Origin: an uncultured Granulosicoccaceae bacterium
GTDB taxonomy: Bacteria > Pseudomonadota > Gammaproteobacteria > Granulosicoccales > Granulosicoccaceae
DNA length: 39,874 nucleotides
NCBI GenBank assembly: GCA_938028465.1
Contig: CALJAA010000046.1
Span: 1 to 39,874, forward strand
Direction of reading: 5' to 3'
Both the position numbers and the translations under genes were made by a program. The notes below the pieces were generated by a model. That model was not told where the DNA came from. It saw only the letters and a program-made list of their open reading frames with translations, and did no database searches. The first letter of the stretch is position 1, and each line of letters opens with the position of its first letter. Positions 25,842 through 35,038 of the stretch are shown one piece after another.

Positions 25842-27086
25842 ATGCCTTCTATTCAAGCAGCAACATCAAGTCAAAACGGGCTTAGCCCAGTGGTCGTTAT
25901 TTTGGCGGGCTGTGCTATTGCAGCAATTGGGTTTGGTGCACGATCATCATTAGGTTTGTACCTTGGGCCAATGATGGCAACGCCAGAAAGCCCAGAATGG
26001 TCATTTGAAGTATTTGGCTTAGCGCTCGCCATTCAGAATTTGTTCTGGGGCTTAGCGTTACCCATTGCTGGTGCTTTGGCAGACAAACACGGTTCAACGC
26101 GCGTAATTATTTTCGGTGCGTTGCTCTATGCCACTGGTTTGTATGGCATGTCAGTGGTTGACTCTGCATCGATGCTGTATCTCTTTGCGGGCATTATTTC
26201 GGGTATCGGTATTGCATTCTCTGCATTTTCACTAGCTATGGCTGCGATGGTAAGAGTGGTGAGGCCTGAAAGGCGCACGCTGGTATTGGGCTTGGGCACT
26301 GCGGCTGGTTCTTTGGGCCAAGTTGTGTTTTCACCACTAAGCCAACGTCTTATTCAAAGTTTAGGTTGGGAGAGTGCTTTAGGTTGGTTGGCAATCATTG
26401 TTTTGTTACTCGTACCATTGGCTATGTTACTCCCTGCGATTGGTAAGGGCGCATCGGTTGATGAAGGTAACCAAACCTTGCGTGATGCCGTTCATGAAGC
26501 GTTTGCTCATCGTGGTTTTGTATTACTCACCATGGGTTTTTTCGTTTGCGGCTTTCACGTGGCGTTTATTACAGTTCATTTTCCGTCCTACGTACAAAGC
26601 CTTGGTTTAGATTTAAAAGTAGGGGCGTATTGTTTAGCGCTGATCGGCTTGTTCAATATTGTTGGGTCGATTTTGTCTGGGTACATTGGGCAACACCACA
26701 GTAACAAGTTAGGTTTGTCAGCTATTTATCTGCTGCGCGCTATCGTTATTTTTTGGATGTTAATGTCGCCAAAAACACCCATGGTGATGTATGGCTTTGC
26801 ATCGATGATGGGAATCTTATGGTTATCAACCGTACCTTTAACCACCGGTATTATTGCGCAAGTGTTTGGTGTGCGTTATATGGCTACCTTGTTTGGTATT
26901 GTATTTTTAAGCCATCAGATTGGCAGCTTTATCGGAGTTTGGCTAGGTGGCGTTTTGTACGAACGCACCGGTAGTTACGACGGTATGTGGTGGGCGGGAA
27001 TAGTAGTTGGGCTCGTTGCGGCTGTCATTCATTTACCGATTAATGAAAAACCGCTGCCGCGATTAACTCACGCGGAAGTGAGTTAA
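25842..27086 (+). CDS. Major facilitator superfamily transporter (monocarboxylate/OFA-like)
   Basis: The 414-residue membrane protein has about 12 hydrophobic helices. It shows an MFS loop 2-3 motif (GALADKHGSTRVI) and N-terminal GARSSLGLYLGPM, reminiscent of the monocarboxylate/oxalate-formate group. Substrate cannot be read from sequence. ATG 25842 was chosen because GGAG lies six bases upstream (25832-25835); an ATG at 25782 is in frame but lacks such a site. It is divergent from the astacin gene and convergent with the GH20 gene, so it is probably a single transcription unit. Confidence 0.82.
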   Translation: MPSIQAATSSQNGLSPVVVILAGCAIAAIGFGARSSLGLYLGPMMATPESPEWSFEVFGLALAIQNLFWGLALPIAGALADKHGSTRVIIFGALLYATGLYGMSVVDSASMLYLFAGIISGIGIAFSAFSLAMAAMVRVVRPERRTLVLGLGTAAGSLGQVVFSPLSQRLIQSLGWESALGWLAIIVLLLVPLAMLLPAIGKGASVDEGNQTLRDAVHEAFAHRGFVLLTMGFFVCGFHVAFITVHFPSYVQSLGLDLKVGAYCLALIGLFNIVGSILSGYIGQHHSNKLGLSAIYLLRAIVIFWMLMSPKTPMVMYGFASMMGILWLSTVPLTTGIIAQVFGVRYMATLFGIVFLSHQIGSFIGVWLGGVLYERTGSYDGMWWAGIVVGLVAAVIHLPINEKPLPRLTHAEVS

Positions 27087-27098
27087 TCGCAGCGGCGG
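27046..27098 (-). terminator. Rho-independent terminator of the GH20 gene, inside the MFS 3' end
   Basis: Two 21-base arms (27051-27071 and 27078-27098) form a long stem with a perfect 13-bp upper part (GCGATTAACTCAC) and a 6-nt loop. Read on the minus strand it is followed by TTTTT (27050-27046). The plus-strand arm spans the last MFS codons and stop (27084-27086). Confidence 0.8.
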
Positions 27099-27122
27099 AT
27101 TTATCGCCGGATGAATAGTGCT

Positions 27123-29927
27123 TTATTCAACAGCGGTAGCACGTCCAGGCCGATTACCATCGGCTGACAATGCGCGTACAAAGCCTGCAGATGCCGGTTT
27201 ATTACTGGTAGCCCAATCTACCCAGGTGTTGCCATCATTGCTGTACTGCAGTGGTAGGCCAGGAAACATCACATTCATATCCACTGTTGCACCGCTACTA
27301 GCACCGGGTACCGGTATTCGATAGTTAACACCGGCAGCGTCGAGCTTGCGTAGCTCTTTCGCGCCCATAGCCGCAGCAAAATCTGCGTAGTCTGCGTTAA
27401 GGCTAGCTTGATCAACTAGGTTAGTGCCTGATGAATAGTTTTGGCCCGCAACGTATTCTCGTTCCCAATCCGCTTTATGCCAAGCGCGTTCCGCCATGGC
27501 TATTAAACGAGGGAAGAGCATGTAATCAAATTGTTCTGGCGTGCGTACTGTTTCACTCCAGAGTTGTCCTTGCATACCTCTGAAGCCCTGATTGTTAGAG
27601 GTGCCCGTGGCACTCCAACTACGGCCTTCTCGATTAAGTGATGTTTCGGCATTCTGTGGCAAGTTTTCAGGAGCAAACGCAAAAACCTTTTGAGTATCGG
27701 TGAACCGCGTAGCCCAATAGTAACCGCGTTCTTTTGGATCAACTTCGTAAGGGAAGTCAAAGTATAGATAGTCCGGCACGGCTACGATGGTTTCAAATCC
27801 TTTGTTCGAAAAAGCGTTAATTGATTCGTAACCACCTGTGGTAATCATCTCCCAAAAGCCAACGCCTGATCGAGTAGTGGCAAGGTCAGAGGGTGAGATA
27901 TTGCCAAGTATATCTTGGTAGGCATAGAGCGCCGGGATGCCAGCATCAGCTACGATTTGTGAGACGCGCTGTATGAAATAAGGTGTAAGATCGTCTCGTG
28001 AGTTAACACCAGCAGTATTTGCAATAAAGCTTACGCAAGCGGGGGATTTTTCCCAAGGGTAGTCATACACGCTAGTGTCGATGGCTGAATTTGCAAAGCC
28101 TGCACCCTTAAATACGTTTTTAGCTTCATCACCGCCCATGTGCCAAACATCCAACGTTTGGCCGGCTTCTGTGTACATGGCCTTGACATCATTTACCACT
28201 GATTCAACAAACGAATAGGTAGCGGGTAGGCACGGATTGAGAATGCCATCGTCATAGTGTTGTACGGTTAGGTAGCGTGATGTATCGGCTGGATCATCTA
28301 GCCTGATGTCGGTGCTGAGTGGGCTACCCAAGTTATTAGCGCGTGCCCGCATAGCAACTACTGCGGCACGGGCGTGTGCTGGCATATCAAATTCTGGTAT
28401 CACTTCAATATAGCGAGCTTCTGCATAACGGAGTAGATCAATAAAATCGGCGCGTGAGTAAAAACCCGTGCCTTGGTTGTTGCTGGCAGGGCCCGAACCG
28501 AGTTGAGGCATTAGGCCATTTGCTTCGATCACATTGCCGTTACTGTCAGTTTCAAATTGTCGTGTGCCACCAACGCTTGTTAGCTCAGGTAAACCGGCAA
28601 TAGCCAAGCGCCAGCCTTCATCATCAGAAAGGTGCAAATGCAATTTGTTGAGTTTGTATGCCGCCATCTGGTCCATTAAGCGCTTCAAGCTATCGGCTGA
28701 GTGAAAATTTCTGGCAACGTCTATGTGGATGCCGCGAAAATCAAATCTGGGTTGATCAAGAACGTCGACCAAAGGAATGGTGCCCACACCGGGTTGCACG
28801 AGCGATAGAAGAGAATTAGCTGCCCAGAATAGGGACTCTTCCGATCCTGCGCTGATGCTTATGCCGTCGGCTGCTACAACTAATGAATACTCATCGGCAT
28901 CGCGTGAACTAGTGATTTCTGCGTTTAACGTGGTGCCTGCAGCTGTGCTCATAAACTGAGTTTGACGAGCCGCTAGCGCTGCTTTCGAAGCTGCTGGTAA
29001 GGGCGTGGCAGCAAATGAAAAACCAGCACCAATATCTAGCGAGCCAGCTGATAGAGATATTCCTGCTGGTTTTGGGATGATGCGCGATTGGATTTGCGCA
29101 GCAGTTAATACGCTGGCTTGTTGATTGATACCGCTGTTTTTAGCATAACGATTACTTGAATCTGCAATGTCGTAACCTTCACCAATAAATGCAAATCGCT
29201 GATCGCCAACTATTTCGGTGGCGTAGGTGGTTTCGTCCGTTTCACTATCCGTGTTGCTAATCAAAATAGGTGCTGCGCCGTCTTTAACTAACCAGTAGCG
29301 CGGCATAAAATCGGTTTCAACTAAGTGAGAAAACTCGGTGGTGATTTTGATTGTTTTTACTTCGCCACTAAATCCAGTAAACGCTGCGGTAGGTTCAAGG
29401 TAGTTGAGGTCACCATTGACAAGCGTGATCGCAAATTCATCACTCTCAGTACGAAGGATGCGCCGAATGCTATGAAAGTAGATGCGCCAGTTACCATCAT
29501 TGAGTGTGCCTGCAGCATCTTTAATATGGATGTTGGCTACGCTGCATGAAGACCACTCTGCACCGAGGTTGTTGCAATCACTGCCAGCGCCAGGGCCATG
29601 GTTTTCGACAACTTCGTAAATAACACCAAGGTTGTCAGCAAGTGCTGCAGCTTTGGTTTTTCCGATAGTTGAAAAGAGCGGATCGTTTGCGGTAGGCGAG
29701 CTCGAAGGTAGGAGTGTACCTGAGTGGCTTAAACCGGCTTCATCCACTGAGGTGCCTGTTGTGGTTGAGCCGGTGGAATCGCCGGTCGTAGTGCCCGTTG
29801 TAGTTTGGGTCGTTGAACCGGTATTACCAGTCGTGCCACCAGTGTTGTTGCCATCGCCACCAGACGAACTACAAGCCGATAAAGTAAGCGCGGCACAGAA
29901 TAGAGTTGAGTAGACAAACAGACGCAT
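27123..29927 (-). CDS. Beta-N-acetylhexosaminidase (chitobiase-like, GH20) lipoprotein
   Basis: This 934-residue enzyme should release GlcNAc from chitobiose and chitooligosaccharides at the cell surface or in the periplasm. A lipobox (LSAC, Cys19) marks it as a lipoprotein, followed by a Thr/Gly/Ser-rich linker to about residue 60. Next come a CHB_HEX carbohydrate-binding-like domain (about 95-235) and a GH20b domain (about 275-390). The GH20 barrel follows (DFRGIHIDVARNFHS, LHLHLSDDEGWR, catalytic Asp-Glu in HMGGDE at D600/E601, RAW near the end), with a small C-terminal beta domain. ATG 29927 was chosen because AAGGG precedes it and it yields the signal sequence; the frame is open upstream. 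It is convergent with an MFS gene. Confidence 0.93.
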   Translation of the reverse strand: MRLFVYSTLFCAALTLSACSSSGGDGNNTGGTTGNTGSTTQTTTGTTTGDSTGSTTTGTSVDEAGLSHSGTLLPSSSPTANDPLFSTIGKTKAAALADNLGVIYEVVENHGPGAGSDCNNLGAEWSSCSVANIHIKDAAGTLNDGNWRIYFHSIRRILRTESDEFAITLVNGDLNYLEPTAAFTGFSGEVKTIKITTEFSHLVETDFMPRYWLVKDGAAPILISNTDSETDETTYATEIVGDQRFAFIGEGYDIADSSNRYAKNSGINQQASVLTAAQIQSRIIPKPAGISLSAGSLDIGAGFSFAATPLPAASKAALAARQTQFMSTAAGTTLNAEITSSRDADEYSLVVAADGISISAGSEESLFWAANSLLSLVQPGVGTIPLVDVLDQPRFDFRGIHIDVARNFHSADSLKRLMDQMAAYKLNKLHLHLSDDEGWRLAIAGLPELTSVGGTRQFETDSNGNVIEANGLMPQLGSGPASNNQGTGFYSRADFIDLLRYAEARYIEVIPEFDMPAHARAAVVAMRARANNLGSPLSTDIRLDDPADTSRYLTVQHYDDGILNPCLPATYSFVESVVNDVKAMYTEAGQTLDVWHMGGDEAKNVFKGAGFANSAIDTSVYDYPWEKSPACVSFIANTAGVNSRDDLTPYFIQRVSQIVADAGIPALYAYQDILGNISPSDLATTRSGVGFWEMITTGGYESINAFSNKGFETIVAVPDYLYFDFPYEVDPKERGYYWATRFTDTQKVFAFAPENLPQNAETSLNREGRSWSATGTSNNQGFRGMQGQLWSETVRTPEQFDYMLFPRLIAMAERAWHKADWEREYVAGQNYSSGTNLVDQASLNADYADFAAAMGAKELRKLDAAGVNYRIPVPGASSGATVDMNVMFPGLPLQYSNDGNTWVDWATSNKPASAGFVRALSADGNRPGRATAVE

Positions 29928-30129
29928 CGAAAAGTTACCCTTACATGGTTCAATCCCTCTATTATGCCCGTGTAAGCCCAAGGAAATTGGTGATTTTTAC
30001 CCGTGTGCGGACAGTCTTGCATTGCCGTCATGTATATACACCCACGAGTGGCTTAGTCTTTAGCCTTATGCGGGCCATAGCGTCGGTTTTAGCGCCTGGT
30101 TCTGCCAATTTATCAAACATTGTCACATC

Positions 30130-31008
30130 TTGAATACCCTGCCTAAACCGACCCCATTTGATGTTTTGCGCTTGCTCGCGGTGAGTGCCATATGGGGTTC
30201 GGCGTTTATTTGCATTAGCATCGCGCTTCGCGATTTTTCGCCTATCGCTATTGCAGGGTGGCGGGTGGCCATTGCCGCCGTTGTGGTGTTGCTGATTTGC
30301 CGATGGCAAGGGCTGGTGATGCCCAGCGATAAAAAGACGCTACTGATGTTAGCCATAATCGGTATGTTTAATAGTGCGATTCCGTTTTCGCTAGTAGGTT
30401 GGGGGCAAGCTCAAGGAATCAATAGCGCAACCACTGCGTTGCTGATTTCAGCATCTCCCTTCGCTACTTTGTTGTTCTCTCACTTTATGACGCAGGACGA
30501 TCGCTTTACCTGGTTCAAATTGATTGGCATGGTGTTTGGGTTTTCTGGTGTGGTGGTTTTGCTTAGTGGCGAACTGGCAGGTGGGGGTAGCGCTGTCGGA
30601 ATGTTGGCTATTTTGTCCGCCTCGTTTTGTTATGCGTTTTCGACTCTGATGATACGTAAGCTGGGTTCAATTGCTAGCTTGGTCATAGTCGCCGGCGCGT
30701 TAACCGTGAGTACGATTGTGCTGATGCCTTTGGTGCTTATTTTTTATCCACCTGCAACTCAGAGCGTTTCTTTTGAGTCACTCGCAGCCTTATTTTATCT
30801 AGCCATGTTCCCCACTGCTTTAGCGTATTTTTTGCGCACCCGAATCACGCAAAAAAATGGAGCGACGTTTATGTCGAATGTCGGCTATCTGATTCCGTTT
30901 TTTGCGGTGATTTGGGGATGGTTGTTTCTTAACGAGGCCCCGCAACTAAATATGCTTTTAGCCCTCTTATTAATCGGCGGTGGCATTGCAGTGGGGCAAA
31001 AGCGCTGA
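30130..31008 (+). CDS. EamA/DMT-family transporter
   Basis: The 292-residue protein has ten predicted membrane helices in two EamA repeats. The first starts LLAVSAIWGSAFICI, the second GMLAILSASFCYAFSTLMI, and PTALAYFLRTRITQ is the late conserved segment. Members export amino acids, metabolites or drugs; substrate is unknown. The start is TTG 30130: no in-frame ATG, GTG or TTG lies between it and an upstream stop, and no clear ribosome-binding site is visible. The M42 gene follows after 62 bases on the same strand, so it may export the product of that cluster. Confidence 0.82.
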   Translation: MNTLPKPTPFDVLRLLAVSAIWGSAFICISIALRDFSPIAIAGWRVAIAAVVVLLICRWQGLVMPSDKKTLLMLAIIGMFNSAIPFSLVGWGQAQGINSATTALLISASPFATLLFSHFMTQDDRFTWFKLIGMVFGFSGVVVLLSGELAGGGSAVGMLAILSASFCYAFSTLMIRKLGSIASLVIVAGALTVSTIVLMPLVLIFYPPATQSVSFESLAALFYLAMFPTALAYFLRTRITQKNGATFMSNVGYLIPFFAVIWGWLFLNEAPQLNMLLALLLIGGGIAVGQKR

Positions 31009-31070
31009 CTAGGCATATACTATGCACACAATAGCCGTAAACCTGTGACCCAAAAATTGGAGTATTGAGA

Positions 31071-32318
31071 ATGAGCAGCAGCACCCCTTGGACCGAATCC
31101 ATGCCAGATGCACAGTTTGGCGTTATGCGGGATATTATCGCAGCCCCAAGCCCGGTCGGCCTAGAGTCAGCAATGACGCTGGGTGTGCTGAAGCCATACT
31201 TCGATTCATTTATGCCAAGTAGTTGGGCGATGCATCAACATACTGGCAACGCCAGCGTGGTGTGGGATTCACATCCGGGAGACACAGAAAAATTTAGCGT
31301 TATGCTGATCGGCCATGCCGACAAAATCCGTTTGCAAGTTCGCAAGATCGGCGCAGATGGCAAAATTTGGATTAACAGCGATTCATTCCTGCCGTGCACC
31401 TTGATTGGCCATGAAGTCACGCTTTTTAGTGAAGACCCAGTCAAACCAGGTAGCTATCGTCGTTTGAATGGCGGCACGATCGAAGCGCTAGGCGCAATCC
31501 ACTTTTCAGAAGCAGGGCATCGAACAGGTGATAAAGGCATTCGCCCAACGCAGCTTTATCTTGATCTACAAGTACACGGCAAAAATAAAGCTGATCAAAT
31601 TAAACGCTTGGGTGTAAAAGCAGGTGATACCTTATTACTTGATCGCCCAATCAAACGCGGCTTTAGCCCTGATACTTTTTTTGGTGCGTATTTAGATAAC
31701 GGCTTGGGCTGTTTCGTTACTGCTGAGGTTGCAAAACTTATTGCTACGGCTGGCGGTACTCAAAACGTCAGATGTTTATTTGCTATTGCATCGCATGAAG
31801 AAATTGGTCGTTTTGGTAGCCGCGTAATAGCAGGTGTTCATAAACCAGATGCTGTGATTGCAATTGATGTGAATCATGATTATGTTGCGGCTCCTAATAT
31901 CGGTGATCGCAACATGACGCCGTTAGAGATGGGTAAGGGCTTTACCCTAACCACGGGTGCTATCGTGAGTGCCCAGCTTAATGCGCGGATCCAACAAGCT
32001 GCGCTTGATAGCAAAATACCCATGCAGCTAGACGTCAGCGGCCGAGATACCGGTACTGATGGTATGGCGGGCGTGTTGGCCAGCATTGATTGTGCGGCTA
32101 CTTCAGTGGGTTTTCCTACGCGCAACATGCACACGATATCTGAATCCGGCAATACATCTGATGTATTAGCGGCCATCCATGTCATTACCGATACCATTTT
32201 GGCAATGGATAAAGAATCTGATTTACGCAAGAATTTCCGTGAAACGCATCCGCGACTGGATAACCTTGAGGCGATAACTCATCAAGGTTTTGATAAGATC
32301 AAGGATACAGATACCTGA
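31071..32318 (+). CDS. M42-type (FrvX-like) metallopeptidase/aminoacylase
   Basis: The 415-residue cytoplasmic protein fits the M42 clan MH dinuclear hydrolases. It has a metal His in IGHADKI (H82), bridging Asp in AYLDNGLG (D209), catalytic and ligand Glu in SHEEIGRFG (E243/E244), Asp in AIDVNHD (D266) and a C-terminal His in NMHTISE. M42 enzymes are often oligomeric aminopeptidases, but relatives deacylate small molecules. ATG 31071 has GGAG eight bases upstream. A cupin gene follows after 15 bases and a 2OG oxygenase overlaps that, so it heads or is second in a compact operon. Confidence 0.82.
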   Translation: MSSSTPWTESMPDAQFGVMRDIIAAPSPVGLESAMTLGVLKPYFDSFMPSSWAMHQHTGNASVVWDSHPGDTEKFSVMLIGHADKIRLQVRKIGADGKIWINSDSFLPCTLIGHEVTLFSEDPVKPGSYRRLNGGTIEALGAIHFSEAGHRTGDKGIRPTQLYLDLQVHGKNKADQIKRLGVKAGDTLLLDRPIKRGFSPDTFFGAYLDNGLGCFVTAEVAKLIATAGGTQNVRCLFAIASHEEIGRFGSRVIAGVHKPDAVIAIDVNHDYVAAPNIGDRNMTPLEMGKGFTLTTGAIVSAQLNARIQQAALDSKIPMQLDVSGRDTGTDGMAGVLASIDCAATSVGFPTRNMHTISESGNTSDVLAAIHVITDTILAMDKESDLRKNFRETHPRLDNLEAITHQGFDKIKDTDT

Positions 32319-32333
32319 TTAAGTGAGGCCGCC

Positions 32334-32813
32334 ATGGATAAGTATGTTGTAAAAAAAAGCGAGATTGATACTTTTCCTGGCACAGCCAAACAGCATTTTT
32401 TAAACGAAGATGCTATCCGTACTAATAAGTCGCTCGGTGATCTCACCGGGCTGACTGGCCTCGGATTTCATATTATTGAGGTGCCTGTCGGCAAGTTTTC
32501 CACTGAATACCATCTTCACTACTTTGAAGATGAATGCACCTACGTACTCTCAGGCAGCGGCACAGTAACCATCGGTAACGAGGAACACCTCGTTGAGGCC
32601 GGAGACTTTATCGGTTACCGCGCAGGTGGTGAAGCTCATACTATGCAAAATACTGGCGATGAGATGCTGCGTTGCATAGTGGTGGGGCAGCGGCTTGCAA
32701 ACGATGTCGGTGACTTTCCTAATCAGGGCAAACGCCTGTTTCGCAACCAAGGTTTGGAGTGGAACATGGTCAATATAAAATCGATTGAATATCCAAGCGG
32801 CGGCGCAAAATGA
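32334..32813 (+). CDS. Small cupin-domain protein
   Basis: The 159-residue single-domain cupin has motif 1 around YHLHYFEDECTYVLSGSG (candidate metal ligands H60, H62, E66) and motif 2 around GDFIGYRAGGEAHTMQN (H102). Small cupins can be isomerases, dioxygenases or sensors; I cannot choose between them. GAGG precedes ATG 32334. Its stop overlaps the start of the 2OG oxygenase (ATGA at 32810-32813), indicating co-translation and a likely shared pathway. Confidence 0.8.
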   Translation: MDKYVVKKSEIDTFPGTAKQHFLNEDAIRTNKSLGDLTGLTGLGFHIIEVPVGKFSTEYHLHYFEDECTYVLSGSGTVTIGNEEHLVEAGDFIGYRAGGEAHTMQNTGDEMLRCIVVGQRLANDVGDFPNQGKRLFRNQGLEWNMVNIKSIEYPSGGAK

Positions 32814-33634
32814 GCAGCTCAGGTTCAAGCAATTCAATCTCAAGCGATAATGAATTGAACAACATTGTTGATGTTGCGCAGTATCCGCTTGCTAATAGCG
32901 CGTTCAGAAAACAATGCAAAGCTATGTTGGATGAGTCTGGCGTGTTGGTGTTGCCGGGTTTTGTTCAGCCAAGCGCTATTCAACTAATTCAGCAAGAAGG
33001 CGTAACGCATCAATCACAGGCTTTTTACACCAGTAGCAAACACAACGTTTATATACAGCCTAACGATGATTCTTTAAGCGGCGATCATCCACGTAATCGA
33101 TCAATCACATCTAGCAAAGGCTGTATTACGACCGATCAAATACCAGCTGAATCCTACTTGCTTACGCTTTATAACTCAGATGAGTTTCGGCATTTTCTAT
33201 GTGCTGTGCTAGATGAGCAAGCACTTTTTGAATATGCCGATCCTTTGTCTTCAATAAATTTGCACTACGCCGCCGACGGCCAAGAGTTAGGGTGGCACTT
33301 TGATAACTCATCTTTCGCCATTACGTTGTTAATACAAAAGCCAAAAGCTGGTGGTGTGTTTGAATATGTTAAAGATGCGCGTAGCTCAGATAAAAATGAA
33401 ATGAACTATCCATTGGTTAAGCAAATACTCGATGGCGAGCATAAGCCCAGCACCTTAGAGATAGAAGAAGGCGCGCTGGTGTTGTTTCGTGGGCGTGATT
33501 CGATGCATCGCGTGACTCCAACAGAAGGAGACATCACTCGTATGCTAGTAGTATTGGCTTATAACACTAAACCGGGTATCGCCTTGTCTGAATCTGCTAG
33601 GCAGACATTTTATGGGCGTTTGGGCACCAGTTGA
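32810..33634 (+). CDS. HalD/BesD-like Fe(II)/2-oxoglutarate-dependent oxygenase
   Basis: The 274-residue protein matches the family that includes the free-amino-acid halogenases BesD/HalD and related hydroxylases. It contains GWHFDNSSFAITLLIQ, GGVFEYVKDAR, LVLFRGRDSMHRVTP and a C-terminal TFYGR. The iron triad reads H163-x-D165...H233, with R244 for 2-oxoglutarate. Halogenases of this family replace the Asp by Gly, so this copy should be a hydroxylase (family knowledge plus inference). It overlaps the cupin gene by ATGA and ends the cluster that starts with the EamA transporter or the M42 hydrolase. The substrate is probably a free amino acid or derivative. Confidence 0.82.
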   Translation: MSSSGSSNSISSDNELNNIVDVAQYPLANSAFRKQCKAMLDESGVLVLPGFVQPSAIQLIQQEGVTHQSQAFYTSSKHNVYIQPNDDSLSGDHPRNRSITSSKGCITTDQIPAESYLLTLYNSDEFRHFLCAVLDEQALFEYADPLSSINLHYAADGQELGWHFDNSSFAITLLIQKPKAGGVFEYVKDARSSDKNEMNYPLVKQILDGEHKPSTLEIEEGALVLFRGRDSMHRVTPTEGDITRMLVVLAYNTKPGIALSESARQTFYGRLGTS

Positions 33635-33704
33635 TCCATCCGCAATGTGACAGTATATATACGCGTACAATCGCTAATTTGTAGTTTTAATCGGATACAA
33701 AGAT

Positions 33705-34391
33705 ATGCAGTTATGGGGCTTTAGCTCGGTCGATATTGCAGCTGCTGTTTTTTTTCTGCTGTCTTGGCTTGGCCATTTCTGGATCATCAATCGTTCACCT
33801 TTGCGTGTGCACACCATTACTCATCACATGAACAAGATGCGTGTGCAGTGGATGAAAGCGTTTTTTAAGCGTGAACCAAAAATGTTTGATGCGCTAATTC
33901 AAAATGGCTTTCAACAAGGTGTGTTGTTTTTTGCATCTACGTCTATCTTGATAGTCGGTGCATTACTAGCCGGGCTTGGAGCCACTGAACAAGCGATTGG
34001 TATGCTCACTGATCTCCCGTTTTCAAGCACCACCACTCGAACTGTGTGGGAAATAAAAGTATTGCTAATAACCTGCATTTTTGTATTTTCATTTTTCAAA
34101 TTCGCCTGGAGCTATCGACAATTTAATTACGTGATGATAGTTGCAGGGGCCGCTCCCGAATTGGGTGTACAGACTGCTGAGGAAGACGATGTCTATGCAA
34201 CAAAAATGGCAGCAATGCATGCACTCGCTGCATTGCATTTCACTACTGGCTTGAACGCCTACTTCTTTGCGTTGGCAGCTTTTGCTTGGTTTTTAAATGC
34301 CTGGGCATTTATTGGCGCTACTATCTGGGTTACCGCGGTATTGTTTCGGCGCGCGTTTGCATCGAAGTTTGTGAAGATACTTAAAGATTAG
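33705..34391 (+). CDS. DUF599 family membrane protein
   Basis: The 228-residue protein has four or five hydrophobic helices and the features of DUF599. An N-terminal helix is followed by RVHTITHHMNKMRVQWM, then FDALIQNGFQQGVLFFASTSILIVGAL, a central VWEIKVLLI helix and a FNYVMIVAGAAPE segment. No function is established for the family that I know of. It stands alone, 70 bases after the oxygenase gene, with only a weak ribosome-binding site. Confidence 0.75.
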   Translation: MQLWGFSSVDIAAAVFFLLSWLGHFWIINRSPLRVHTITHHMNKMRVQWMKAFFKREPKMFDALIQNGFQQGVLFFASTSILIVGALLAGLGATEQAIGMLTDLPFSSTTTRTVWEIKVLLITCIFVFSFFKFAWSYRQFNYVMIVAGAAPELGVQTAEEDDVYATKMAAMHALAALHFTTGLNAYFFALAAFAWFLNAWAFIGATIWVTAVLFRRAFASKFVKILKD

Positions 34392-34420
34392 GGCGCAAGA
34401 TGCATAAGCAGTGGGAGCGC

Positions 34421-34497
34421 TGGCGTCCCGGGAGGGATTCGAACCCCCGACCTGCCCCTTAGGAGGGGGCTGCTCTATCCAGCTGAGCTACCGGGAC
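34421..34497 (-). tRNA. tRNA-Arg (anticodon CCT)
   Basis: The minus strand folds into a complete cloverleaf. The acceptor GTCCCGG (34497-34491) pairs with CCGGGAC. The D arm is GCTC...GAGC, the anticodon stem GCCCC/GGGGC carries loop CTCCTAA, and the T loop is TTCGAAT. The discriminator is G and CCA is encoded (34423-34421). Anticodon CCT reads the rare AGG codon. A TATACT -10 box lies at 34519-34514 on the minus strand, but the nearest TTGCCA is 20 bases farther, a long spacing. Confidence 0.96.
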
Positions 34498-34586
34498 GTG
34501 ACGCGTACTAGCGAGTATAACCATTAATTTGCGTGTGTTTGGCAAGAACTATGCAGCATCCTTGCTTTGCCGAGTGGGGATACAGC

Positions 34587-34997
34587 ATGCAATCTAACCT
34601 AACTAGCCTAGTTCGACAGCGTAGAGGGCATGATCGTGTACAAGATGCCGTTTTTCTTCAAGTTGTTCCTCAGGGCCAAGAAGAAGCCTTCTGTTCCAAA
34701 TTAACCACTGTGGATGCACCCGATCGCAAGGTGAGCTTGTCGGCCAATGGTATTTACTTTGCCGATAGAGGTTTGTACCTATCTGGTACACAAATTACGC
34801 TTGCGCTGGTTTTGTTCCCATCTAAACAATCAATAGTTTGTCAGGCAATGATTGTTGGCACTGGTGATGCGAATGGTGTAGCAACGGGTGAGCTGCCAAC
34901 TTATCGAGCTAGCTTTGTCGGATTGACGCAAGAAGAGACACAACTGATAGCCGACCATGTAGATGACTTGCTCTCAGGATTGGCAATAGCTGCTTAG
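34587..34997 (+). CDS. PilZ-domain-like protein
   Basis: The 136-residue protein looks like a single PilZ domain, the c-di-GMP-binding module. It has an N-terminal basic RRGHDR (R13...R17, the RxxxR motif), a KVSLSANGIYF strand where the (D/N)xSxxG motif should lie, and the later YRASFVGLTQEETQLIADHV segment. The acidic or amide position of the second motif is Ser here, so nucleotide binding is uncertain. ATG 34587 was preferred because GGGG lies about 7 bases upstream; in-frame GTG 34533 and ATG 34551 exist. It is divergent from tRNA-Arg. Confidence 0.55.
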   Translation: MQSNLTSLVRQRRGHDRVQDAVFLQVVPQGQEEAFCSKLTTVDAPDRKVSLSANGIYFADRGLYLSGTQITLALVLFPSKQSIVCQAMIVGTGDANGVATGELPTYRASFVGLTQEETQLIADHVDDLLSGLAIAA

Positions 34998-35038
34998 AGA
35001 CGGTTGAACGAGCAGGGCGGGGATCGAAAAGTACAACG

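Noticed and set aside
34421-34497. tRNA-Arg as the attachment site of an integrated element.
   Set aside because: No integrase, no direct repeat of the tRNA 3' end nearby, and ordinary chromosomal genes on both sides.
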